Below, in pieces: positions 20,970-34,094 of a DNA stretch of 64,000 nt (position 1 is its first letter; each line of letters begins with the position of its first letter). The notes beneath the pieces were generated by a model, which was given only the letters and a program-made list of their open reading frames with translations, ran no database searches and was not told the origin of the DNA. This stretch comes from Rhyzopertha dominica (Eukaryota > Arthropoda > Insecta > Coleoptera > Bostrichidae): the NCBI GenBank assembly GCA_025024175.1, contig QCXZ01000041.1:20827786-20891785 (forward strand), in the 5' to 3' direction. The translations under genes were made by a program, and so were the position numbers.

Positions 20970-21397
20970 CAGGGTTGGGCGTAGACAAGTTGACAATATC
21001 AGCAATTAAGGTTACATTTAAAAAGTTACTTTATGTTTGTGTAGTTATAGTTGCGTTTGAGTGATCTGGGTAAAACTAGTGCTCTCAGATTCTTGCCAGC
21101 CGTGAGACTGTAAAATGTGTTAAATATGACGGGTATACTAAATGCAACAGGATCTTTATAAGCAGCTAAAAGCTTAATTAATTAAAATGAACGGTAAACA
21201 TGTGGCAAAATATAGTTTTTGTTTAAATTAATAAAGAACACTAACACTATTTTATTTTAAAGCAGATACTTTTGTATTAGTAGTGCTTAGTCATGGTTTA
21301 CGTCGTCGACATTGTTGACATCACTAAATTAGTCTAAGTCGACACCATTGTCGATAATAAATTGTTGACGTGGCGTTGTTGACACCGCCCAACCCTG
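20970..21397. mobile_element. hAT-type MITE
   Basis: The left end CAGGGTTGGGCG (20970) is matched by CGCCCAACCCTG (ending 21397). The flanking octamers ATATTAAT (20962-20969) and CTATTAGT (21398-21405) agree at six of eight positions, consistent with an aged 8-bp duplication. The 428-bp interior is rich in GTTGACA/GTCGACA words near the right end and has no transposase. Confidence 0.7.
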
Positions 21398-24300
21398 CTA
21401 TTAGTGCAAAAATACTTATTAGTCTATGTCTATGATTGAAAAAGTGACAAAATTATGCTAAAATGTCGATTTTTCAACCTTTTCGATGATTTATGATATA
21501 CCGCAACACCCGCCTTAACATGTAATGTTTAGTGCGTGATACTGAAACACTTATGACTTATAAGAACAAACAAAACTGATCAGAAAACATCTTTATATGT
21601 AAGAGTGCAAGTTTAGAATAGGCTAATAACTTGTGAACTGTGTCGGCTGCCAAGAAGCTATAAATCGATTTAGCCAGTGGTATAGGCCAGTAGTATTAAC
21701 CAAAGTATTAAGTAAATTCGCCGTAGGGCAGAATACACATCCCTGCAAGATTAAATCCACCGTAAATGATATGTTTCCATGAAAGCGGCTGATTTTATTT
21801 TCTATAAAGTCCATACTCAACTCAAAATATGTGCGCAAATGCGAGGAATATGGCTTAATTTTTCGTAAGAGTGCTAGCTAAAACTCCGTGATCTTAAAAG
21901 TCAGTACTAAAGCATCTTGAGAAAGGACTAAAGATTCTAACAGTATTTAAAAAGTCAGGACTTCAGCATTTCTACAACTTGTATTCTAGATGCATGTGCT
22001 GTATACTGTACGAGTTCAGCAACGCTGAGACTGCACTGAAAAATTTGGTTCCTGTTCTCGTCTGAAACTAAAAGAAACTTACCATAGTCGCAATGTTTTC
22101 ACATAAAATGAGGTTAAGCAGAATGCAAAAAGGAAAGACATCGCAAAACCCAAGATAAATAGCATTAGGTACGCCATACTTTTTGAAGACAAATGGAGAG
22201 AATATTGAAAATGAACAAGTACAAAAATTTAGAAAGGATCAAAGGTCCTCTATTCCACTTAGTGAACAGGCTAACGTTTTAGTGTTACATAACTTTCTTC
22301 ATGATGATAGGCATGCGTATGTTCTTTTACAAATTTAGTTAAAATTTTCGAAAGTTTAATTTATTTTCTTTTCGTTGACATTAAGGCAGATACCTTACTG
22401 CTATTTTTTCTATCACCAGCGTTTCTTTGGAATCTTTTCCATCACTGCAAGTGTTTTCCAGTGCAAACCTTGAACGCGTCTGCAGGATATCCAGCTGTAA
22501 ACGGTAATACTACCAGTGGCTGACTTGTATCGGGAATTTTATGCCCTATATTTTAACCATATGCAATTGCAGAAGCCGTTTCTTCAGCGCTTGTAAAAAA
22601 GCTTCTGAGCGATATTATTTTTTGGAGATTCCGAACAACTTGCAATGTTATTATTCAAATCATTCTTCACCGATTCCACTAGTTATTAAAATTTAATTGC
22701 GCCATGCAAAAACCTTTTAACTGCTAGAATATTGAGTGTCTCTTTAAATGCAACAAGATAATTTTAAATAGGATTCGATCGCAATGGTAGATGGAATATT
22801 ACCTAAATAAGAAAAAAATGAAATACGAGTATTTAATTACTTTATGAGCATTCATTCTGCTCCAATGTGGAACGCAGTTTCTCTGTTTGCAATAATATAA
22901 TCTTTCGGATTCCATGGCGTTTTTGAGTTCAACACACCAACGTCTTCGGAATATCTAGATGTATTTGTATAACGATTTATTGCACTTCATATTGGCAACC
23001 CAGCTTCGTTTTCTATACGTTAGTTCCGTTCACAGTAGGGAAATAGTCCAAGAAATCGATAACTAAGGCAAGTGAAGAAGACATGTATGGGTCGAATCTA
23101 GTTTGACAATATAACGTTAATATTTCTTAGTCACAGAAGACATTGTGCAAAAGGCTACCAATATCTTTCATCAAAGGTTGCAAACAGTCTAATATATAAT
23201 AAAAACCTTTTTTATATCCGAAACGAGTATTAGATATAATAAATATAGCAATCATGCTTTGCTACAATGATAAACAATATGCTGTTTGAGTTTTAGGTAT
23301 AAAATAAATTACTGGAAAGGATCATTTATGGGTGTTTATTTGCGCAGTATTAGTTTCGACTGTAAAACCCTTGTCAAATGTATAGCGACGACTCCTCGCC
23401 TGGAAAGGAGTATATGGGAGAACATCACACAAATCAAAAATATCGAGCTCAGAGGTCGATACATCGCTTTTCTAGACGAAACGTTGTACTCTACGATATT
23501 ATGAAAAATAATTATCAAATGGTTCCAGTAAATGCTGTTTTTTAAATGCAAACAAAATGGACAGCTTCTTCTTTTCAAAAAGATACAATGGTTCGATTTA
23601 TTTTACTGGGACATGGTATTAAACTGGCAATTTTACAATTGCTGATAGAATTTGGAATCTTGTATTCGATATTTAAATATGGGGCAAACCGAGTATTTTT
23701 ATTTGTTTTATTAGAAAACCAATAAACCAAGTATTCGCATTTGGTTTATTAAAAAACGAATAGACGAATATCTGTATCGTTGTATTTGAAAAGAATAAAC
23801 GAACATTCGAACGAAAGCATTTGCTGTGCAACATTTGGTTTTGCGCTCCTTCATTTGTTTTGAAATAACACAAGTATTAATGTTAATTAATTAAATGATA
23901 TTGCTTTAGTCGTTTACGAATAAAACTAATACGAATATTCGTTTCCGAATAAAACGAATTCGCTTATGCGTTTTCGAACGAAACGAATACAAATATTCGT
24001 ATCAAATATTACTCGGAACAATTTTGAACGAATATTTGCTCTACTGACTTTGAATAACGAATACGTTCGATATAAATAATCAGCATTAATTTTTACATCA
24101 GCTTTAGCGCAATTTTAAAGCATGCAGTATACAGTAGATCCGCTCGTTTCTATTAGCTACCACAGATGATCAAGTCATATGCATTAAATAATACGCTAAT
24201 ATTAAAGAGATGTAGATTTTTATATTCCGGCGGTTTATGTCGGAAATATTCGCCCGTTATATATTTATAACAAAAAATGTATTCGTGAAAAGCGACCGCA

Positions 24301-25161
24301 ATTTTCTAACCAGTTTAAAAGAACACGTGCTGCAAGATCATAAAAATGAGGTTATATATTGCATCAGACCTAAAAAGCAGTTTGCTTTAAATTTACACGC
24401 AAAGCTTCATCATCCAACAAAAAAAATATATTTTTGGCTCATTTTTCTGTATAGACGACTTAGGTTGGACATCAAATTTGTTATGTACTGCAATATCTAG
24501 CAAATTGGCACAAATCCTTATTAGAACAANAATGCTTATGTAGTATAATATAGCATTATCAACTAGAAGCAATGATAAATAATTAATCCTAAAATCACAA
24601 ATCGCTGTAGTAGATAATCATTAATTAATGAGACGTATGTTGTAGTTTTACAAAAATTATGCCTGGTATACATACCACAAGCAAACTAAGTTATTAAGTA
24701 ATGAAAACAAAATTATTTAACCCTGAAATTCATAGTAAACTTTAGTAGCCTTTTTAGTCATAAATATTTTGTTTCTTTGTCCTTAACCATTATAGCCAGT
24801 CTTTCTTTTCCTTTGATATAAAGTAAACCGAGAAAATTACTGCTAACATAAAATCGAGAGGAAAATGAATACAGGCATCGTAGATACAGGTACAGATGAT
24901 ACTTCTTTTCAATAAATGTACCAGATTTAAACCTATTATAATTATATGAGTATCAATTAAAGTAAAGAAGCAATTCTATTCAACAATATAATCCCAACGT
25001 GTCTGAAAAAGCTTCAGTTATTCTACTTACGTATACATCTATACAGAAGTATTCCGGAACAATAATAACTCTGACATTCATGTTCACTATACCGTTCTTG
25101 TCCATAAAGCATCTCACACTCACCCACTTTAATTTGTTCGTAATCTACATTGTACTTAAAG
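21398..25161. other. unassigned DNA downstream of the adhesion gene
   Basis: No gene was recognised. The region 23690-24075 is enriched in CGAATA/TATTCG words (see the separate entry). The part next to 25161 should contain the 3' untranslated region of the minus-strand adhesion gene, but no polyadenylation signal could be assigned with confidence. Confidence 0.45.
23690..24075. repeat. degenerate CGAATA/TATTCG-rich tract
   Basis: ACGAATA, CGAATATTCG and related words recur at irregular spacing (for example near 23750, 23795, 23930, 23950, 23975, 24000 and 24055). The units are too diverged for a clean satellite. It may be an old minisatellite or a cluster of short binding words. Confidence 0.4.
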
Positions 25162-25373
25162 TCACCACCAGGGGTGGCTGCTAGAAACTAAAATCACTAG
25201 AAAACCGAACACCAGTTGGGTATACATCGACAAGCGTAGGCTATCCGCTGCACCTTTTAAAGTCTTGAATGTGGTGTAATTACTAAAGTCGCTTATCCCA
25301 GCTTTGTTCCTTGTGGCTACTCTGACGTGGTATTCGGTTTCGGGGATCAAATCCGTTAGAGTGTAAATGTTAT
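25162..25373 (-). CDS. last coding exon of an Ig/FN3 GPI-anchored adhesion protein
   Basis: The exon follows a good acceptor (GCTTCTGTTTCAG) and starts in phase 1. It encodes the C-terminal half of a fibronectin type III domain (PETEYHVRVATRNKAG, then SNYTTFKTL), a small-residue linker GAADS, a hydrophobic stretch LVFGFLVILV and a stop at 25162-25164. A C-terminal hydrophobic tail with no cytoplasmic domain suggests a GPI signal peptide and an outer-membrane-leaflet location. Ig domains plus one FN3 domain and a GPI anchor is the layout of insect neural adhesion proteins such as klingon and wrapper, but the family member cannot be named from these exons. It joins in frame to 32494-32779. Confidence 0.8.
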
Positions 25374-27391
25374 CTGAAACAGAAGCCTATATGAAGACAT
25401 ATAATTATAACAGATTCAAAATTAATGTTATACGATAATAACAAGAATCGTAAATTCAAAATACTTATACCTAAATAAAATAAAATAAGCAGATAAAAAA
25501 ACTTTCATTTTATAAAGTTGCTTAACTAGTTCAGGCGTTAAAGGTGCCTGAAATTATAATAATTTTGGCGCCTTTATTAATTTTGTTACTAACGTAAAAA
25601 GGCAGGAGTATCGCGCCGTGGCTTAACTTGCAGGTCCTGGTTCGAATCCTGAGAAAGGCAAGAAATTTTTTCAGTGAATTGGCTTTATACCTACTAAGTT
25701 TAGCAATATTATAATTACATACAACATCTACTCGTATATGAATAATAATCAGCAAACCAGCAGACTAGACTTTTTAGTTCTGTTGTATCATTTATATAGG
25801 TACACCTGTTTTGGAGGTAAGTACAAAAAGACAATAAACGCACACTGCAGTATATTTTTTTGTCACTTTCTAGTAAAATATATCTAAATATACGTATCTA
25901 CATAAATGAAAAGAATGATGTGGCAACCTTTAGCCATTTATTTATCACCGAAGGTACAACTTATTAGCAGTATTTCTAGAAAGTCCGAAAAAACTGTCAC
26001 CGCTGTTTATTTAGTGTGCTATTTTACCTTCAGTTAAGTCATAATATAAAACTTTAGTTTCATCTTCAACTTCTCATGGGAAAGGGGGGTTAAAACTAAC
26101 GAAAAACTTGCTATCTGCTTTAAATTGGTAATATTCAGTGGAATTAGCCTGGTTTTAATCAAATCATTAATTTTAATAAATTTGAATATTTGCCTGCCAC
26201 TATTTTCCTTGATATAAAATTCAAAACGACGTCTGGCTGTCCATCATTGCACTTTCTGGTATGCAAAGCGCCAGCACGAGGTGCTTTTAACCTTTTACAA
26301 ACTTCGCCAAACTTTTACGTAACACCGGATAAGTTTTGGCAGTCACGTACATGCTACAAGTGTCGGCTTTCGGCAATATATCCTGGAATAGCAAGCACGC
26401 CTGCGTTCGAATTCGGTACGACAAAAAAATCTCGAAGCGCCGCTCCAAAGCTCCGCTAAGCGGATGCAACGAACTTTCTGGAGGCGACGTCCTGGCAGGA
26501 AGTTATAAACGGAAGTTTTGACGTGCTATCGTATGTAGCCCGTGGCAGATGCGTAAATGCCTGATAAAAAGGAGGATACATGAAGTTAGTCAACCATTAT
26601 AGCTTTATCAGGATACTTAAATAAAATAATGCTTGTCAAGCTTTTACCGAAAGTATCTAAGTAAAAGCCAACACAACAGAAATTATTTTTCAGCTCACAC
26701 CACCAAAACTTAAGCTATCTGCAATGCGTCCATATTTTGTAATATAAATGTATAGATATCCATTAGGATCTATTATTATTAGGTTCAGAGGTATCATTAA
26801 ATCGGTTTTCATAAACATAAGTGGAAAATATGCTGGTCGTCCTTTAACATTTTAGTAGAAGTGCACCATATAGCACTTTTATTTCTTGACATAACAAGCG
26901 AAATCAAAATGCCGTCAGTATCGTGTTTATTTAAAAGCAATGCTTATTGTAGGAATTCGTCTAATCACATGTTAAACAACAAATTTCGCAAAACTAACAC
27001 TAAAAAAAGCTTAAAAGATAATCGAAACTTGTGAAACAGTAATATTAAAAAAACATAAGCACCTAATATATTCCATGTTGTAACTTGCTTTCTTCACTTT
27101 TCTTCTATTCACTTCCTCTAATCGCATAATCAATATGTTTGTTTAACAGTGAATAAGATCACAGAAAAGATTATGTAATTAATATCGTTGACTGACTTCA
27201 ATCGACGATAGTATTTATACCCTTACCATTGGTAAACAATGCCGTTTTCCCATTGTCATTCAACCTAATAAATAACATCTTCATCTCTTGCTCCCACGAA
27301 CCTTCGTTTATTATACTCGTACAAAGCGGCAAAGGAATGCGAGCAAAAGAATCGATGCTGCCAAGTTTAACTACATAATAGCAATACTGTC
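25374..27391. other. intronic DNA of the adhesion gene, mostly unassigned
   Basis: This is the 3' part of the 7.1-kb last intron. Apart from a tRNA-like SINE patch at 25605-25670, nothing is recognised. A GC-richer block at 26250-26530 has overlapping short frames on both strands but no motif. Confidence 0.5.
25605..25670 (+). repeat. short tRNA-derived SINE-like fragment
   Basis: A perfect RNA polymerase III B box, GGTTCGAATCC, lies at 25639-25649, preceded by an A-box-like TGGCTTAACTTG at 25619-25630. A and B boxes at nearly the minimum spacing suggest a truncated tRNA-derived SINE head. No cloverleaf can be drawn. Confidence 0.45.
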
Positions 27392-27440
27392 GATGATATT
27401 TTAATGGGTTAAGAGGCATAAGAAGAAATGAAAAAATATT

Positions 27441-27517
27441 GCCAGCCTTGACCGAGATTTTTAACTCGGGACCTTTTCAACACTAGTCAAACTCTCTACC
27501 ACTGAGCTATCAGGGTC
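27441..27517 (-). repeat. tRNA-Thr-like sequence, unit 1
   Basis: On the minus strand TAGCTCAGTGGTAGAG (D arm/A box) and GTCCCGAGTTAAAAATCTCG (T arm) are recognisable, with TTTGACTAGTGTT between them as the anticodon arm. The T loop is mutated and the acceptor ends do not pair, so it is a tRNA-derived repeat head and not a working tRNA. Confidence 0.6.
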
Positions 27518-27801
27518 CTATTCAGAATCAAGGTCAAGGTGGCATATATACATCAAAGTTCACAAGTAACGCTGCTGAACGCCATCCGGCGTACTTGCAG
27601 CTGAACTGCTCGGCGCTCGTTGTTTGCGAGCTTCAGAACGTAGTTCGCTGCGATGGCCAGATTATGGCGACCAGCAACTAATTACAACCCAAGTATATTA
27701 TATGTATAGAGAAAGTTAATTATTTCCTGAAAAGTATTTATAATTAATGTCAATGATATTTTAATGGGTTAAGAGGCATAAGAAGAAATGAAAAAGTATT
27801 G

Positions 27802-27876
27802 CCAGCCTTAACCGAGATTTGCACTCGGGACTTTTTGAACACTAGTCAAACGCTCTATCACTGAGCTATCAGGGCC
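27802..27876 (-). repeat. tRNA-Thr-like sequence, unit 2
   Basis: The D arm GCTC/GAGC, anticodon stem TTTGA/TCAAA with loop CTAGTGT (anticodon AGT, Thr) and T stem CCGAG/CTCGG all pair. The acceptor stem is poor and the T loop reads TGCAAAT, so function as a tRNA is unlikely. It may still act as a pol III promoter for the repeat. Confidence 0.6.
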
Positions 27877-28398
27877 CTATTCAGAATCGAGGTCAAGGTG
27901 GCATATATACATCAAAGTTGACAAGGGTGACAATACTTTTTCATTTCTTCTTATGCCCCTTAACCCATTAAAATATCATCGACATTAATTATAAATACAT
28001 TTCAGGCAATAATTAACTTTGTCTATACATATAATATACTTGGGTTGTAATTAGCTGCTGGTCGCCATAATCTGGCCACCGCAGCGAACTACGTTCTGAA
28101 GCTCGCAAACAACGAGCGACGAGCAGTTCAGCTGCAAATACGCGGGACGGCGTTCACAGCGTTACTTGTGAACTTTGCGAAAGTGGCATTGTATGTTTGT
28201 GTCGATATGTTTTTTTAATGAACAAATACTTGCGCATAGCCAAACAAGAGACGTGGTAGCAATGTTTAAAGGTAGACAGTCATATTATACAATAATTGAA
28301 TTTTACACTTAATATAGAGAAAGCAACACACTTTTATTCTACTTCAAAGAATAGAAAAATAAATTTCCTATTAAAATTAACCTGCTTTTCACGGCCAA

Positions 28399-28996
28399 AT
28401 GAATCAGGAAAATTTTAGTCCATGGCTTAATGAAAAGCTCCTTCCGAATATTCCGGCGAATTCGGTTACTGTATTTGACAATGCTCTTTATATTCTGTCC
28501 AGGAAGGTATAGTGGCTTGGTTAACAAAGAAGGAAAATAATGTATTTTATAGGCATAAATTATGGCCCACCTGCCAGAAAATTTGAGCTGTTTGATCTGG
28601 TATTACTTCATGGGCTCTCTGATGACCAAAAAAACTTGTAAGTAGTTGACTGAATACATGCACATATACTGTTAGACCTCCTTATATGTGCGTGTTAAAT
28701 CCAATATAGTTAGCTTGTGTAAAATTTAAATTTATAAGAAGCCTCAATAAAACCAGAAACTCAAACCTAACCATATTAAAAAAAAGTTACTAAAGAAACA
28801 GGTTTACTACATTAATATCACTTAATTATAAAAGAAATTTTGCCAGCACGATAAGGATATCGAAGATAAATTTTGGGAAACTGACCAACTTGTGGAGGAA
28901 ATTAAACCTATTATAATCACGGCAGAACAATATGACGACAGCGAAACTGACAATAACAATGAAGATAATAATGAGGATAGTGAAGTTAATGAATAA
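28399..28996 (+). pseudogene. DDE transposase relic, C-terminal part
   Basis: From 28399 the frame reads NFSPWLNEKLLPNIPANSVT then VFDNA, matching the segment around the second catalytic Asp of a DDE transposase family frequent in arthropods. At 28848-28996 the conserved end follows, CQHDKDIEDKFWETDQLVEE and an acidic Asp/Glu/Ser/Asn tail to a TAA. The middle, including the third acidic residue, is lost or scrambled, and stops interrupt the first piece. No inverted termini could be matched. It lies in the last intron of the adhesion gene, on the opposite strand. Confidence 0.65.
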
Positions 28997-31319
<2,323 letters not shown>

Positions 31320-31779
31320 TGTATTGTTAAATATATGATCACATTTGACGCGTGGTATAACAGAACATATTTTTTTTTATTTTCACTTCATAATTTGCAA
31401 TAGTCGTTAAATTATTAGTGTACTATTATACGCGTTCGCCACCGATCAGCTTGAGAGGTAACCAACAGCGTTGTTGCCACATCGCCTCCCTTATGCGTGT
31501 AACAAAGAGAAGCCGATTTTCTAACACCGGGATGTAATTTAGCCTCGTGTGCTATTGCATTTAAAATGCAATAGCGCGGTAAAGAATCGCTTATCTGACG
31601 CATGCTTCACCTACATTTTGCTTGAAGCCTATACCCCGCCTGTTCAGGAAAANTTACCAAAATTATACCGCGCAACCATGAAGTCTTTTCATAAACATTT
31701 GCATCAAACTTTCTGGTAAATCCTTTTCGATTTTTGGTAAGTGGATTGTACTTGATTTAAATTTAATACAGACACAGGG

Positions 31780-32304
31780 CGTTTCGTTTTCGTTAATGTT
31801 TACTTTGTCCGCCAAACTCAGAGAACTGAAGTTTAATTTAATTAAATCACACACCCTCATTTTGTCTTGAACACAATTAACCACAAAAAAAACACCTGTA
31901 CGTACGCTCACTTTCGGGTGCATTATTTGCAGGAATGCGCGCTCGTGTCTCGGGCTGAACGAACTAAGCCCGAAATTCCACTTAGAATCGCGTATCGACG
32001 CGTGCCATTTCTATCGCATTGGCCACAGAACATTGCACTGGCATCGAAACGATTTGGGCTTACAGGAATCAGCCCGCCCGACAGCCGGCAGGCAAGTAAA
32101 TCAGATGGCTTGCGGGTTCCCGCAGTCCAGGCGCTGAACGCAAATCTACATAAGATTGTAAATTAAATACCTATGGGTAATAACTAATAATGGGTATTTT
32201 AGATCATTAGATGTAAATAAATGTTTTAATATTTAATTTGATGTACCTAGTCATTTGCGTAGGAAGGGCAGCGCCCCGCAGCCCACCCTCACCAGCCGCC
32301 ACTG
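31780..32304 (-). mobile_element. 5' end of a second hAT element with transposase start
   Basis: The right edge ends AGCCGCCACTG at 32304, the same CAGTGGCGG terminus as the hAT element at 4676. About 440 bp inside, on the minus strand from an ATG at 31860, a frame reads DLIKLNFSSLSLADKVNI, aligning with ELIKSNFHTLTLEDKIKI at 5200. Distance and orientation agree in both copies, so this is the 5' end of a related element. The left end and target duplication were not found, so the copy is truncated or too diverged on that side. It lies in the last intron of the adhesion gene. Confidence 0.6.
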
Positions 32305-32493
32305 TTTCCAGCACAAATTGGCTCTTCATGTTTTAAAAAAATATATAAATCTACAAACAATAAATACTCACAGCCAATTGGAAAAACATATGATGGTGCC
32401 ATCAGGAAAGCGCACCTATTTTCAGTCCTACGCAATTTTAAACTTTGCTACAATATTGTTTTGTGCATGTGAAACCGTGCGCCCAATACTTGC

Positions 32494-32779
32494 CTTCATT
32501 CAAATCAAATTCTTTCGCCAACCAGTCCTCCTCTGTCAGGTTGAACCTGAACTCCACGTGAAATCCATTAGGCTGCATGTCCTTTGCCAAAGTATCATTA
32601 CTATCGGGTTGGTGGATTTCCAGTTTTGCAGAGTCGGGACCTGCCTCCAACAGTTGCCATTTTTCCACAGGTTCAGGCTGAAATCCCTCCTCCAACGAGA
32701 AGTAAATGTCTATTTCTCCAACGCTGTTTCTAGCTTTGCAAATGTATTCGCCAAAGGATTTGCTGTTGTCTACCGCTAC
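32494..32779 (-). CDS. internal exon of the Ig/FN3 adhesion protein
   Basis: The 286-nt exon starts in phase 0 after the acceptor CTCATTTCTAG. It encodes the end of an Ig domain, with the diagnostic Y-x-C strand GEYICKARNSVG, a short linker, then the first half of an FN3 domain starting PEPVEKWQLLEAG. Asn-Asp-Thr and Asn-Leu-Thr sites could be N-glycosylated, fitting an extracellular protein. The exon ends in phase 1. The frame requires the donor GAAG|GCAAGT at 32494, a GC donor, because the next GT (GGCAA|GTATT) would give an immediate stop on joining to the last exon. Confidence 0.85.
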
Positions 32780-34090
32780 CTAGAAATGAGTAGGAATATT
32801 AATAAGTGACATCAAATGACATCTATCTTTTTTATTTACTGGTATACCCTGAGTACAGTTTTGCAATCGTTTAAGCTCCTCAGATGGAAAATAATGCTGA
32901 GGAATCAATACCTTGTTCCATAGGTATAGGTATTTAGTTTTGGCACATGAACTTAAAATGATTAATCGAACGTGATAATTATAGCAGACTATCTAAATGC
33001 AAAATTTCCAAATGGTTAGATTCACAGGGGTGCAACTGTACGTTGCCATCAGTTTGACTGATGTTACTAAATTAGGTTTTTTTTGTGGAGGTGCGTAAAA
33101 GAGACATAGTTTAGCAAATTGCTGGTAGGCTGTATTTTAGGCACATCCGTAATTTTAACCTGGACACGTCTAATGCATTGTGGAAGAACGCAATGATTTT
33201 TTATCCAAAAATTTTTTTGTTTTGCCTAATACAAGGTGCAACGTAGACTGCTCTTTACAAGTTTTTTTCTGGCACTTGAAAAACAATATATATTGTTTCC
33301 TTAGTGCAATCTACAATTTTGCACTTTTTTCACATGGTTATTTATTTAAAATGTAAATATAATGTAAAATGTGTTCAGGCGCCGATGCGTTTCTCAAATA
33401 TGCCTGTAGTCATGTGCACATGAAAATAATATATCTATACATTCCATGCATTCTCCCTTGCCAAAGTAAATACCTACATCTATGTTTCTACCATTGTCTA
33501 CACACATACAAGTTAAAAATATAATAGGTGTCAAATAATGTTACCCGACAATTGTTACCTTAGTAAAAGTAACGCAATCTATTGTAATATGCGTGGACTT
33601 CCTTAAAGCATCATTGCAATGGGAAATGTGCCTTTTTTATTAATTTATTTTATTTAATATTATGGGTCGACTACATACCATAATGGAAGTTACTATAACC
33701 CAAAAAATTGTTTTTGCTCTGTAGTTTTTAAATAAGCAGCGTAATAAGTTTTTGGCGCCCCACACTTGTGACGTCACAAGTGCTGTAATTTGCGGCGCTG
33801 AAGGTGGGANAATGCGCAAAGTTTGCAGCTATGTTACTGTGCATAAAAGTGCTGCTTTAATCTTAAGCAGTACTAGTAGTATTTAAATCAAATGAAGTGG
33901 CTCCAAAAGAGACAAATTTTATTTAATGAACAAAAGATTCGTAGCTTTATCTTTGGCCAATCTGTTTCTCAACGGGTCATAGATTAGGCCAGGACCACTA
34001 CAAAGTTGTTCGCATGCTACTGAGCCTAACGGACATGACAAATATCGGCGGGCAATGCACATCAGGGTATTTTTGCATTCAATTTCCTCA
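32780..34090. other. intronic DNA of the adhesion gene
   Basis: Unassigned apart from a 20-bp perfect palindrome at 33763-33782. AT-rich with A and T homopolymers. One ambiguous base lies at 33810. Confidence 0.5.
33763..33782. repeat. perfect 20-bp palindrome with a CRE core
   Basis: CACTTGTGACGTCACAAGTG is its own reverse complement and centres on TGACGTCA, the full cAMP-response element, flanked by two CACTTG/CAAGTG E-box-like words. It may be a regulatory site or the centre of an old MITE. Confidence 0.6.
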
Positions 34091-34094
34091 TTAA

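Larger units (their letters stand above)
27392..28180 (-). repeat. tandem and inverted repeat with an embedded tRNA-like sequence
   Basis: A unit of about 357 bp starting GATATTTTAATGGG at 27394 begins again at 27751, giving a head-to-tail dimer whose second unit is partial. From about 27932 to 28176 the non-tRNA part of the unit (27556-27796) returns in inverted orientation, forming a hairpin of about 240-bp arms. Each direct unit contains a tRNA-like block read on the minus strand. Another fragment of the same repeat lies at 58711-58785, so it is dispersed. It lies in the last intron of the adhesion gene. Confidence 0.8.

Noticed and set aside
27441..27876. Functional tRNA-Thr genes
   Set aside because: D, anticodon and T arms are visible, but acceptor stems do not pair and T loops are mutated. 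Repeat context indicates tRNA-derived repeats.
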